64,000 nucleotides of DNA from Straminergon stramineum. Lineage: Eukaryota > Streptophyta > Bryopsida > Hypnales > Calliergonaceae. Positions within the stretch are counted from its first letter, which is position 1; every line of letters starts with the position of its first letter. Under the pieces are notes generated by a model, which searched no databases, was not told where the DNA came from, and saw nothing but the letters and a program-made list of their open reading frames with translations. The stretch covers positions 18,605,001 through 18,669,000 of the forward strand of contig OY987272.1 in the NCBI GenBank assembly GCA_963920665.1, in the 5' to 3' direction. Shown piece after piece: positions 1 through 11,984 of this stretch. The position numbers were made by a program, and so were the translations under genes.

Positions 1-783
1 CTAATTTCTCCTAGCCTATAACTCAGAATTGACTTTTCTCTTCGGCCATGGACTTTAATTGGGAGCCTCCTCCTAATGTGTTTAATTCTTTGTCAGACAC
101 GGAGTTTAGCTATTCTTCATCCAATTTGACCCTAAACTTCATCTAGCAATAATTTCCTCAATTTTCATCCGATTTGGGCGTGCCTTAGGGTTTTAGAAAG
201 CTACGGCTTTCGTCTTTATGCATATGCCTCTGGAAACGACTTGACCTACGGTCCTTCGGGTTTGACCTAGGAGTAGGCCTCGGCCCAAGCTACTAAATTC
301 TAATTAAAGCCCTAAGGAAAGTTTGGGGAGGTTTAACTCATACCTCATAACTTGAGCTGTTGCTTGCGTCCACTGGAAGCTCTACCTCCTCCGCCATGAA
401 CTCCCATGCCATGAGACAACAAACCACGGTTCTAATCATAAAATAAATTGGTGCAAGGATTTAATTGCCGATTTCTCTCCCTATTTCTTTCCTCCTCCCT
501 TATTTTCTTTTCTCCCACACTCTAAAGTGGCCCAATTAACCCCGCTCTTCCTACTAAGATAATCTTAAGTACATGTCATCCCCTCTTCCAAGTTGAGCTA
601 CTTCTTACATCCTACTTCTTACATTCTACACTTACATCTCACATTTAATCTTAGGGTGATTATCTACTTTTAATGTAAGGGCCTAAGTAAGTCTTGTGGA
701 TTTCCACTGTCTTCTTTATCTACTTCCGCTTCATAACCTTTAAATTGTCCTTCCTCTTGCCTCTTTCTCATTCTCTTGTACAT
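1..783. other. Non-coding flank, no gene seen
   Basis: AT-moderate sequence with pyrimidine-rich stretches near 480-530 and 700-780. No reading frame here has recognisable protein character, and I see no repeat or structure worth naming. Confidence 0.6.
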
Positions 784-975
784 TTAATTATTGCCTTGAG
801 GGTGGTTTGCAAGAGACGGGGAATTGGATTCCTCACTCCAATGGTTGCTTAACATGGTAGAGTTTGTTGTAGAACTCCCTTCTTCTACCTTGACCGGGCC
901 TTTTCTCTTCTCCCCCTTCTTGACAGCTCCTTGTTCTCCCTGCCTTACCCTTGGACAGTCCTTTTCTCTCTCATC

Positions 976-1270
976 CCGACCCCCCAATATCCCCCAATGG
1001 CAAACCCAACCCCCAGTAAGCCTCGGTGTTGACCCCGACTCCCCAATAAGCCCCGGTGGCAACCTCTAACTTCCCATACCCCTGATGTGGACCCAACCCT
1101 CCAGTAACCTCAAGGCGGCCTTTGACTCCCTGGAAGCCCCAGTGGCGGGACCGCCCTCCCCCCAGTAAGCCCTAATGGTGGACCTCGACTCCCTAGTACC
1201 CGGGTACGAACCCTAACTCTTTCAGTACCCCTGCCTTGACTGCCAATAGCCTTCACTGTTGATACCCGGC
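976..1270. repeat. Degenerate ~30-bp GC-rich tandem repeat
   Basis: About nine diverged units built around a CCCCAGTAAGCCcyGGTGG-like core followed by a GACyCCGACT-like half. Spacing is about 28-33 bp. The open frames on both strands here are by-products of the repeat and not genes. It lies just outside the CACTA element that starts at 1404. Confidence 0.6.
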
Positions 1271-1796
1271 CCTGCCCCACCCGATGCCTGAGTTTGGCCT
1301 TTTGGATATCAAGGTCTTGGTGGGCTGGGTGTTGAACTAGTTTGGGCAATTGTTAATTTTTTGCGAATGCTAGGGGGGTTGGGACATGCTAGGCCCATGG
1401 GTTCACTGGAAGAAATTACGTTTTTTCTGGTGTCGGGCCTTGACATGCTCCTGTCTAAGGCCTGGACATTTCATGTCCAACTTGGTGTCTACATGTCTTC
1501 TTGTACATCTCTACGTCTACTAGGGGTTGAAGTGGATGTTGGAGATGAAAAAAATGAAATTCACGTGAAAAAACACGGTGGTGTTGCTATTTGCATCCAC
1601 TTTGACGTTGAGATGGTACCTGACATCATCATGTTCAAATGGTTGTCTGAAAAAACAATATTTGACACGTCAGCAGGGGGGACCCACTTTGACCATGGGT
1701 TATTTTCATTTACATTATTATATTTTTAAATAACAATGCTGCCCACTTGAAAAAAAGAGTTGGCAGCATTTTTTGGGTAGGGTATGTTAAAAAGTG

Positions 1797-1874
1797 ATGA
1801 TGTGGCAGATGACGTGGTCCAAAGCTGACGTGGCAAACAATATGCTGACTTGGCAGACACTACCACGTCAGCAA
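1797..1874. promoter_or_regulatory. Cluster of TGACGTGGC / CACGTCAGC motifs
   Basis: Within 78 bp the sequence carries GATGATGTGGCA, GATGACGTGGTC, GCTGACGTGGCA, GCTGACTTGGCA and an inverted CCACGTCAGC. Another CACGTCAGC lies at about 1669. The core TGACGTGG is the ACGT-type site bound by plant bZIP factors. Here it may equally be a subterminal repeat of the CACTA element, in which it lies about 400 bp from the left end. Function is inferred only. Confidence 0.35.
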
Positions 1875-2963
1875 TTTCTTAGTTTAACCATTCTGATGGC
1901 CTTCTCTAGAATGCCATGAGCAACTTCAAGACGTCCCAAAAGACATCCACGTAGACGTTTAATGTTGTAAATGATGTCTCAGAGGGCCTATTGGCGTTGA
2001 GGGTGATCTTCCTATTAATATTCAGGTGTTTACATTGAGGCGCATGAGACAAGAGGATGTTGATGATGAGATTAGGATAAGGCAATACGGACATTCCCTA
2101 AGACATTCAATGGGACATGGCAGTCTTCATTGTCTTGCACATGTGCACTTCAACATAAGGTATGTTTGTCTGAGATGACGTGCATTGAATTCACAAGAAT
2201 TTAGCTTATGCAGTGTCTAAAGTATGAAACTTTACTATGATGTTTAGGGTGTTCACCATGGAAGATGATTTCCAACTATAAATGTCCATAGGGGAAGGTT
2301 CATGAGTGCTCTTAATAGTTTGATACAAAAGTTATAAGAACAAGTGGCATGGAGGAGCATGATGATGTAGGAAACTACAAAGATGTGCATTGCGTAGAGG
2401 GTTCACATGAGGCACCTTCAATGCAAATTGGCAATGTCATATGAATGTTTTGGGAGCATTGAAACATGCACTAAGATATACATATCGTCTACAGTATTCT
2501 CATGATGTCTGCACAGACGGCTATGTGTTAGGCGACCCTCTAGGAAAAAATTTGTAGGCCCTTAAAGCCCACTTAGGAAAAAAATGGAGACATGTTCTGC
2601 ACCCAATTAAAAAAAATATGAAAACATGTGTAGGCCTCATAACTTCAATAATCCCAAAAGGAGGAACATCCATCCCACTAAAGAAAACAAACGTGAGCAC
2701 ATCTGTAGTATTCTAAATCCGTCTTAGGAAATAACAAAAGAAGATAAAAGGGTCCAAATTCACAGGTCCACATACACTAATTATGTCCACATTCAAAAAC
2801 AAATGTCTAAAATGACAAAGAATGGACCAAAAATGTCCGAACTAACACATCTTAATTGATTGAAAGTGTCCAAATTGACAATGTTCATTTGAACTAAAAA
2901 TATGGAAACATGCATGGCATCTGAAATCTCTCTACTGTTTTCAAGTAATCTCAGGAAAGAACT

Positions 2964-3541
2964 TTGCAAGCCTCCAAGCCTCCTATTAAAAACTAAAATA
3001 TGTAAACATGGGTAGGCCTCCAAGCATCCTCATAAAATCAAAAAAAATGTGCAAACATGGGTAGGCCTCCAAGCATCCTCATAAAATCAAAAAAGTTATG
3101 GAAACATGTGTAGGCCTCCAAGCATCCTATTTGAAACTAAAATATGGAAACATGGGTAGGACTCCAAGCATCCTATTTAAAACTAAAATATGCAAACATG
3201 TATAGGCCTCCAAGCATCCTCATAAAATCCAAAAAAATATGCAAACATGTGTAGGCCTCCAAGCATCTTCATAAAATCCAAAAAAATATGCAAATATGAG
3301 TAGGCCTCTAAGCATCCTATTTGAAATTAAAATATGCAAACATGGGTAGGCCTCCAAGCATCCTATTTGAAATTAAAATATGCAAACATGGGTAGGCCTC
3401 CAAGCATCCTATTTAAAACTAAAATATGGAAACATAGGTAGGACTCCAAGCATCCTCATAAAATAAAATAAAATATGGAAACATATGTAGGCCTCCAAGC
3501 ATCTTCATAAAAAAAATATGGAAACATGGGCAGGCCTCCAT
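2964..3541. repeat. ~48-bp minisatellite, about 12 copies
   Basis: Each unit contains AAACATGgGTAGGCCTCCAAGCATCcT followed by one of two alternating tails: cATAAAATCaAAAAAAT or ATTTGAAAcTAAAATATG. The two tail types are interspersed, so the array grew by mixing two unit variants. More degenerate copies extend upstream to about 2540. It lies inside the CACTA element. Confidence 0.85.
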
Positions 3542-3824
3542 GATTTTGAAATTATATTATACTACTGTTGTTGTCATCTATTTTGACAGAAATGGTTTAA
3601 AAAGGCGTGCCACCTAGGACTCTTAGATGTCTTAGAAGACATTGGAATGGACGTTATGATGTTCTATCGTGACTACAGAACCCTAAAAAAGTGGCTACCG
3701 ACTTTTGCCTGTCGCGTGGAACCCTAAAAAACTAGACGCCTGCTTTTGCTTGTCGCATGGAACCCTAAGGCATCTTCTTGCAAACTATTCAAAAATTTAG
3801 CTTTGGAATTGAGAGCAATCTTTT

Positions 3825-6330
3825 GTGTGCAACATGACACTTCACTCAGGTGTGCATAGTTGTCTTCCGTTTCCAAGTGGAGAAGGAGCTTTAACAAAAG
3901 GAGATCATGATCTTGATAGGGATAGTGCAAGTCTCAGCATTTTCAAGAACTTTTTGGAGGGGGTTGTGGCTGCATCACTCACCTCAACACTGGAGGCAGC
4001 TGAGGCGCCCGCTGCATCCACCCAAAACCTCCGTAGAAGTAGCCACCTACACAATCCAAGTGAGTTTTAGGGTGACGACGCTTGTGTAATGCCACAAATC
4101 CAGTCGTTTGATGCTTGGTACGAGGTCTTAGTCTTAGTGCGGCCGTCTCAACGCTGTCTTGGACCCTATTTTTGACATTGAGTCAAGGCAGTCCGATTCC
4201 ATTACAACGTCTTCTTATTTCTATCTCAGGGCTTAGGGGGGGATAATCTCAGTGAATTTGTTGCCTTGATCATGTTGCCTTCATCCTCAACCCTTGTCCT
4301 CAAGGAGCCTTTGTCGAGCTTTAATTAGGGTTGTCGTTAGTTTTAGGGTGACGACGCTTGTGTGATGCCACAAATCCAGTCGTTTGATGCTTGGTACGAG
4401 GTTTGAGTCCTAGTGCGGCCATCTCAACGTTGTCTTGGACCCTGTTTTCGACATTGAGTCAAGGCGGTCCGATTCCATTACAACATCTTCTTATTTCTAT
4501 GTCGGGGCTTAGGGGGGGATAATCTCAGTGAACTTGTTGCCTTGATCATGTTGCTTTCATCCTCAACCCTTGTCCTCAAGGAGCCTTTGTCGAGCTTTAA
4601 TTAGGGTTGTCATTAGTTTTAGGGTGAGAATGCTTGTGTGATGCCACAAATCCGGTCATTTGATGCTTGATACGAGGTCTTAGTCTTGGTGCGGACATGT
4701 CAATGTGGATGCAGACATTGTTTTGGACATTAAAGCAAACAATCTGATTCTAGTTGTTAACTATAGATTCTCGCCCCTCTGTGGGTTTAGGGTTTTAATA
4801 GGTCAGGAAACGTAGTTTATGTTCATGAACATTGAGGCCCCCATTGGAAGCCCCCTTGATGTTTTAAATTCTTTGTGTTGACATGGATTGGCTATGCCCC
4901 CCAAGGTGTTGGTGCTTGGGCTTGGGCTTATATTTTTATTGATTATTTTGGTGCGATAGCATGTCGCTCTTGATGTAAATCCGTTGTTGTGGACGTCTAA
5001 GATGTCTAAATGTCATGGTGAAATTCCAGGACCATGGGACCATGCTGTTGCAGTCATATGGTGTTCAAATCGGTAATTGTGAGACTTGTGTTGTCATGAT
5101 TAGTGATCAAGGTCTTGTGTGTGTTGAATCTCAGTTTCTGCCTACAGCAATAACTATGTTGCTTGAGTCACATCCTTTTGGAAATCCCTGTACTTAGACG
5201 TCCTTTTTGATATCTTGAAATATATGAAGGTTGGAGATTGGAGGTCGTCTTGCTGAGATGAATGACTTGATCCGTTTGCTTGTGCAATCCCTTGGCCCTG
5301 ATAGTGTAGAGCATTAGATACTTGCATCAACGCCCGCAAGCCTGGCACTCTTGCAGGGCAACATCTACACCGATATTCCCCAAGTCTTTCACGATCACAA
5401 CACTACTGCAGGTGACGTTGATGGAGATAGAACCAATGCTGTGCAGGCTGGTGAAGTTGGTGCAGACGTTGGCGTGGATGCAGATGAGGATGCGGAGCTT
5501 GAGGTTGATTACTTGATGGACCATCCACCGGACAACGCAGGAGACATTGATCCTGAACAAATTGAGGTTGATGTTATTGCGGGTACCACTCCCGGCATTG
5601 ACGGAGTGGCCCTTAACCCCCTTGCAACGCTTGTTGATAACATGGTGAGCGCTCCCATGGACGTCCCTGCGGATCCATATTCCATAGTGGCTTAGCCTGC
5701 ATCCGTCGAGGGAGAGGGTACTCCTATTGCCTTGGCAGGGCACTCCAACCCTCGAGAGGTATTTCTCATATTGGACGGGACAAGAACATAGATGGGAGCT
5801 AGACATTGGTGTGTTGTTTTAGACATTGTATTGGACATTCTGTATCTCTCTCTTATTATAGTGTTTTATCATTTAGTTCTAATAGTATGTATGGTAGTAT
5901 TATGTGCAATCAGGTTGCAAATCTTCCATCTATGGGATCGTCGTCTCGCGTCAATGGAGTGACAAGGACCTTGAAGCCAACACCAAAGCCAACACAAGTA
6001 GTCACCACTGTGAAGGCTACGAAGGGAACCATATAGCAAGTGCCCAAACCCAATCCCCCTATAGGAGGGGGGCAACCCAAAAAAGGAGAAGCATCATGGA
6101 AGAAATGACCATTGAGGTGTGTTTTGATTCTCTCAAAAGCATGGATATGTGGCTGGTAGGCCTTCAATTGTTTGTTTGTTCATTGTCACTAATGTCCAGC
6201 ATTTGTTTGCAGGACTCCTCCTATCCATGGAGACCTTGCCTTCAATGCTCAGATGTTTGCTTAGACATAGAAGACGCTTCACGCAACATTGTGAGAACTT
6301 CTTGGTGGCACTATTTCATGATTATCTAAA
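3825..6330 (+). pseudogene. Decayed intron-containing ORF series inside the CACTA element
   Basis: Several plus-strand open segments look like exons of one former gene. One ends at about 4058 at a GTGAG donor. A second runs from about 5235 to GAG|GTATTT at 5759. It encodes an acidic stretch (DADEDAELEVDY, DIDPEQIEVDV) and contains in-frame TAG codons at 5315-5317 and 5693-5695. A third follows ATCAG at about 5913 and has Pro/Lys/Gly-rich coding potential with a TAG at 6034-6036. A fourth follows a TTTGCAG acceptor at about 6213. The product is not recognised. I infer a CACTA accessory protein or captured gene fragment that is now broken. Exon joins are tentative. Confidence 0.35.
4065..4740. 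repeat. 276-bp tandem repeat, about 2.4 copies
   Basis: Units begin TTTTAGGGTGACGACGCTTG at 4065 and again at 4341. A third, partial and more diverged unit starts at 4617. The first two copies are nearly identical over their full length. The array follows directly after a possible splice donor, so it may sit in an intron of the decayed ORF series. Confidence 0.9.
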
Positions 6331-7839
6331 CGGGTTTAGTATCTATCATATTTTTTGTGGGGCATGTTGTGCTATATTGCCTTTTATAAAAGCTTTGTTC
6401 TCCTCATGGAGATTTGTTTTCCTTGCAACACTTTACCTATATATGAATATGATATTTTTTGTTTGCCTAAAGGTTCCTCCATTCAATGGTGCATGTATTT
6501 CAAGTATTGTGATTGTGCTAAGCTCTCTTGCTATGCAATGTCATTCATTGATATAGTGTAAAACCAACTTTGGTAAATACGTGCCATGCCAGAGTGTTGT
6601 TTAGGTCTCTTCAAGTGTGGGCACAATGTCTAATGTTCAATGTCCTCACAATCATTGCAATGTTGCACCCCATTGTTTTGATGTCTCAATGTCTGTATAC
6701 AAGCGCACATAAGAATGCACCATGTGGTTAGGTAGGACTTAATCCTAGACCCCTTCAATTCAGTGTCAATGTCCGTGAAGTCTACAACATGTCTTCATTC
6801 ACGTCTCACAGTGCACATTGCTATCACATCTAAGCTTGTCCTAAACGTGGAAGCATCAAAAGCTATGCAAGCATGTCATTAAACATAGCCCTATACACGT
6901 CCTGAACATTGTCTACACAGACTTGTGCTTCTCAATTGCCTAACTAGTTAGTGTCATTTCAGACATCCCATGCTCAAACCCAATCTTCAAGCATGTTGGT
7001 ATGAAGCATGCACATGTTGTTTAAAATGATTTGTTACTTGTAAAAATGTTGTACATGTGAATGTTGACATCCAACGCACCACACGTCTAGTAGAAAATTG
7101 CATGAACATGTCCTTAACCATGTCTAATGCCCCACTGTGAAAGCCTCAAACGACACAAATGGCGTTAGAATCGTAGTGCTTACCAGCAGTGCATGTTCCG
7201 CATAAACATTGTCTTTAACATAGTTGTGTCTAGGACAACATTGTGTTACACTTTGTGATGTCTGAAAAGACATCTTTCATACGTATGTAGAAAGCTCCAG
7301 AAGAGGCTTCTCCCCGGTCAATGTACACATTAGATGCCACATCACCAAAATTGGATGGATGAGAAAATTGCCAACCTGGCTGCCTGTGCTCACGTGGCAC
7401 CAAATTTGTAGCCACATGGCAGAGTTCTGGCACTCGTTGACTAGTGTTTTTTTGGATGTCCGGTGCTTAGCATGCCGCTGTCTAGGCTAATTCTTGGATG
7501 TCCGACCCCTATTTTTGCAGACGCGATGTGATTAGACACCTACGTCGACATGCCTAATGTCTGATCAGACGTCTGAGTGTCTAAATTTCACAGTCGAGCG
7601 ACTGCGTGTTTTCTTCTAGTGGTTGCGGGTGTAAGCCAGACTTGTCAAGGGCCCCCCTCACTTGATTTCTCTCCAATTGCTTCCTACCCTCAACTTTGAC
7701 TTCTACTTCTACTTTTTTAGGGCCTAAACCTTAGTTTGTTCCCAACGCGTTTTGGAAACTTAACCTTGTAGGGAAGGGGCCACGTAATCTTACAACTTGC
7801 CTATGAGGTGGTTTTTATGCACTACTAATATTTTTTACC

Positions 7840-8055
7840 CTTTAGGGGGGTCAAAGCTTCGTCGTTGTTTCCCCTCTTAACACATTGCTAAGACTTTTTA
7901 CTCCAAAGGGTTCAAAGCTTCACCATCATTCCCCTTTTTAACACATTGCTAAGACGTTTCACCCCTAGGGGGGTCAAAGCTTCGCCGTCCTTCTTCTACT
8001 TCACATGCCACAAGGGCTCTCATACCCTATAGGTTCAAAGCTTCGCCATACGATG
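7840..8055. repeat. ~61-bp tandem repeat, four copies
   Basis: The core GGtTCAAAGCTTCgcCrt recurs with TCAAAGCTTC at 7851, 7912, 7974 and 8035, so spacing is 61-62 bp. AACACATTGCTAAGAC lies between the first cores. It lies just outside the right end of the CACTA element. Confidence 0.8.
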
Positions 8056-8059
8056 GGTC

Positions 8060-11000
8060 CCACTACCCTCAGACCCTCATGCCTCTCAACCAAGGAATAA
8101 TATGTCACAGTTAGGGGCAAGGACAAAAGACAAAGGAAGGGATTTAGACACTCAAGCCTAACAACACGAGTTGGTAACATTAATAACTTGAACTAAAGGC
8201 CCCCCAAAGCAGCATCGCTAGTCATATAGGGGGGGGGGGTGCTCTAGGATTAATACACCGAAAAAAAAGGGGAGTGACCAAATGAGCCTCTCGAAGGTAA
8301 GCACCCACAAGCTTTAGCAACCTAGGAAGTTAGTAAAGCTTCCAAGCTCAAGCTTGGAAGAGTTAGTACCACGTTCAACCAAAAGAAAAGGCAAGGGACC
8401 CACAAAAGACCTTGCAAGCTCCAAAAACAACAACAATGGCCAAAAAGTGCCCCAAAAAACATTGTTGCAAGGTTTGTGGCTAAGTGCCACAATTTCCAAC
8501 ACAAATTGGACCCAACGGACCCAATTACACAAAAAGAGGGTGGTGAAAGAGGAGAAGGGGTGCCCTTTTATACTCTTTTCCGGGCACCCACCTCTCCTCG
8601 TTCATCAAAGTTAACCTTATCTTCTTGGATTTTCATCCAAAACTCAAGGTTTTCATCCTATGGTGACCCACTAAGCTAACTTTTGGAAATTAACTCCGAT
8701 TCATAAACAAATTGCACCATTGGCTTTAGAAGGCCATTTTTAGTCTAAAGGTATTCCCTCCTCTTTTTCTATCTTTAAAATCACAACAAAATCCAATGAC
8801 AATTTAACTCCAAAAACCGAGGAAAATCCCAACTTTGGGGGGTTGACTTTTCTAACAAAAGTAACTAGCCTAGGCTCCTAAGTAGGTATGGGGGAGTGAG
8901 AAAAGTCCTATCTTGCTCTCCATTCCGCTTTCGTATGCTCCCATTCCGCTTTTGTATGCTCCCGCTCCACTAGTCAAACCCATCGTGGACTTTAATTTCA
9001 ATTAATTGTCGGGGATAGTTGTAGGTTTGGGTATTTTTGACTATTGGAATGTCGTGAAACTTGTTGGAGAAGCTTATTAACATAAATGAAGCTATACTAA
9101 TTTTTAGTGAGATTTTACCGCCACCTGGGGAATTTCTAGGAATTTCCCATCGTAGGTTTTGGTAGTTGACTGTCCGAAAAGACATCTTCTGATTATCAGA
9201 AAATTCCAAAACTTTTCGTGGAACCTCCCATGGAATTCCACGACACATATGTAGGCTCATATTTTTACTCTATACATCGACTTAGGGAGGACAAATTCCA
9301 ACCCCTCATTTAATTATCGGTGGCCAAGGAATCTTCTACACCAGGGGGAATCTTGGCAAATTGACTTTGCCATTGGTTCCCGGGCATAGGATTAACCCCA
9401 AAACACCCTCCTTGGACCTTAGATTCCTCCATGGTCTTGCCGTGGTATTTTCAACATCTACAAGCCAATAATTTGGGGTTCTTCTATTTCGTCGGTGGAA
9501 TGGGGAAACTAGAACCTATCTCTGGGAACTAATTCCTATGCCTTACCAAGGTTCCCTCAACCAAATCTAGCTTAGAGATGTCCGTCCCATGTGGGTTTTT
9601 GAGCCTGATATGCCCATTATTCATAATTGACCAATTTACCACAATTAATTGGATTCTAACCTATTTACAACTCATGGTTGGGCCATTCTAGCTATAACAT
9701 TCTTAAACTAGACCAAATACTATATTGGAATGTGACATTCCTATTTTGGTTCTACACTCTTTTTAGGGTTATTTGTGTAATAAAGTGCAATTAAAATGAC
9801 AAAATACGAAAAAAAAAAAAAAAAAGAGTGAGCCTCTGGTAACGAATTGGGGGCTCTCAACCAACTGCACCACAGATTAAGTCGTTTGAGTATATGAGGA
9901 GCATCAAAAGTAGATCTTTTAGATTATTCTAGTGATAGAGAGATTGAAGATCTACATAAAAAGGAGTATCTCAGATAACCAATGAAGAAGTTAGTGTGTT
10001 TTGAAAGTATAGATTCATCATATTGTTATTTGGATTTATAGTGCCTAAAATCTATAAATGTTTTTGGTTATCATAAAGACCCCTACGTGCATTAATTATA
10101 GAAATTTAACAATGAATATTATTATCATATTGTTTGGAACATCTTCCAAAAATTAGGAATTGTACTAACTATATTATCTTTTTAATGATAATAGATTGAA
10201 CCTTTTATTTTGAAAATTGTTAATAATGAAAATTAAAATCTTTTTTCCCAAATCTTCTTTTCAAATGTAGAGTGAAGACTAAAATGTCGAAGTAGTTTTT
10301 TTTCCATCTCTTTCATTGGAAAAAAATAAAAACATGGTTCCAACTACATCTCGTTAGCAACGGGCATAGGGTCCATGTCCAATCAAGAGACATTTCCACC
10401 TGCACCCATACGTCTGCACTTAAATGTCTTCTACTAGAGTGCGTCTTAGTCCCCACCCTAGACCACAAGTCCATGCCCAAATATTTCACGTTCGAGCACA
10501 TTTGTGTCCATGCCCTGTCAACAATGTCTCCGCCCCTACGAAGACGTCCGCACCTAGGTACATGACGTCCATGCCCATGCCCCTTCATTCCCGCCTGAAC
10601 TATCGTCCATGCTTGGTTCCAACATGGAATGACACATCAATTACTTAAGGTAAATAAAAGTTACCCTTGGAAAAATTTCAGGACCTAAGAAATCGAAGTT
10701 GGACCAATTGGACAGACTGCCCGGTTGTCTAGTCTGGTTTGTCCATTTGTTCGGTGACCCTAACTTGTCCGATGTGACTACCCTGGGCTCAAGGTTCATA
10801 GTCTCTCATTTCAAGGCTCACATACTAGCATCATTGCCCTAACATGCTGCCCTAGGAAGGATGTGGGTGGTCATCGTCCTTCTCACTTTTGTCGGGGGTG
10901 TGGTCTTATAAGGTTGTGGTCCTACGACTTGCATACTCGGCCAAGTCCAATGGTCTAGGCTAGGGATTGTGTCAAGCCACATTAGTCGAGCCCACTTTCA

Positions 11001-11550
11001 TTAGTACAATTTCACGTCCTACCATTGACAATGTTATGAGTTTGGTTTTTCTGTGCTTGCGTAGTGGAATGGAGATTTCCAACTACAATATGTCAATAGA
11101 AGTACATACATTCAAACTAGCTCCTACATAACATGGAGGAAAGAAAGGTAGGCCAAATACCTCATGACCTCTCCTTGATTCCAAATGGCCAACTGCACAA
11201 TTATATTGCCAACTATATACTCAAACTATATATTCAGAAGATGCAATCTATTATCAAAATTCTTGCACAACCTTTTTATTTTTCTTCAATTGGTAGACCA
11301 AGCGCTCAATGAACAACTTCAATTTCACATTAATTTTTTATTGCTTGAGCTCACATGACTCCTCTACCATATCTTATGCATATTTGTGCAACCATAACTA
11401 CTTTGCTTGCCTTTGTAGCCTCCATAATTACATTAATTACAGCTAAACACACTTTTGAGTCCTACAACAATATTCTTGACATGACCTTTTTTTTTGGCAA
11501 AATTTTGCCAGATCTATCATAATCTTCTATAATCTTCTGACCTCTCTTGC
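8060..11550. other. No gene seen; non-coding AT-rich sequence with a poly(A) run
   Basis: I see no supported coding region. An uninterrupted A run at about 9809-9825 could be an old retroposon tail, but nothing upstream of it resembles a LINE. A C-rich patch at about 10,370-10,590 repeats GTCCATGCCC-like words. Its open frames look like composition effects. Confidence 0.55.
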
Positions 11551-11619
11551 TTTGTCCCTCCCCAAATTGGCTTGTGTAGTGAGGCCAATAGAGGCAAGGT
11601 TGACAGGGCATCCTAACGC

Positions 11620-11975
11620 GGCCGCCAGCGTCCGGACATTGGACGTTTGCAGATTTGACCCCCCCGAACGTCCTATGACATTCACAAAATCGTTTTTTAA
11701 CCCTGGGGTAATTTCTTTTACCCCGTCTGCACCACCATCCGCGGTTTCTATAGCCCGTCTGCCATCCCGTCTACTCGTCTATGACCCTGTCCGCCATCCC
11801 GTCCACTCGTCCGCGGTTTTTGCAGCCCGTCTACCATCCTATCTGCAACCCCGTCCACGGATTCTGGAGCCCGTCCACCAACCCGTTCGGGGTCTTTGGA
11901 GCCCGTCCACCCGTCCGCGACCCCATCCGCGGTCTTTGGAGCCCGTCCACCAACCCGTCCAACCACTTAAGCCTC
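11620..11975. repeat. CpG-dense GC-rich block with imperfect tandem units
   Basis: Repeated words such as GCGGTCTTTGGAGCCCGTCC followed by ACCAACCCGTCC recur several times with irregular spacing of roughly 30-70 bp. The plus strand is strongly C-rich. It is one of six GC-rich blocks in the otherwise AT-rich 11-31 kb region. The open frames here are repeat-derived. Confidence 0.7.
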
Positions 11976-11984
11976 CCTGAATTT

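Larger units (their letters stand above)
1404..7621. mobile_element. CACTA (En/Spm-type) DNA transposon, 6,218 bp, likely non-autonomous
   Basis: The left end reads CACTGGAAGAAATTACG. The right end, reverse complemented, reads CACTAGAAGAAAACACG, an inverted pair with few mismatches. The same trinucleotide GTT flanks both ends (1401-1403 and 7622-7624), matching the 3-bp target duplication known for CACTA elements, whose plant termini usually begin CACTACAAGAAA. Both subterminal regions (about 1425-1510 and 7440-7610) are rich in short TGTCTA/GACATG/TGTCC words, as expected of subterminal transposase-binding repeats. Inside are a ~48-bp minisatellite, a 276-bp tandem repeat and a decayed ORF series on the plus strand. 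I find no recognisable CACTA transposase (TNP2/TNPD type), so this copy is probably non-autonomous and may carry host-derived sequence. Confidence 0.8.

Noticed and set aside
784..1349. Open frames on both strands in the GC-rich start of the window
   Set aside because: They come from a degenerate 30-bp repeat, and frames are open on both strands at once.
1361..1729. 122-residue plus-strand frame
   Set aside because: It starts outside and runs into the CACTA element across its left terminus, has no recognisable domain and overlaps subterminal repeats.
2964..3541. Regular ~48-bp array that could suggest a CRISPR-like structure
   Set aside because: There are no unique spacers. The whole unit is repeated with two tail variants, and the context is a plant transposon.
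9809..9825. 17-A run as a LINE or processed-gene tail
   Set aside because: No reverse-transcriptase or gene-like sequence precedes it, and no flanking duplication was evident.
10313..10648. C-rich patch with open frames on both strands
   Set aside because: Composition-driven GTCCATGCCC repetition; no protein signature.
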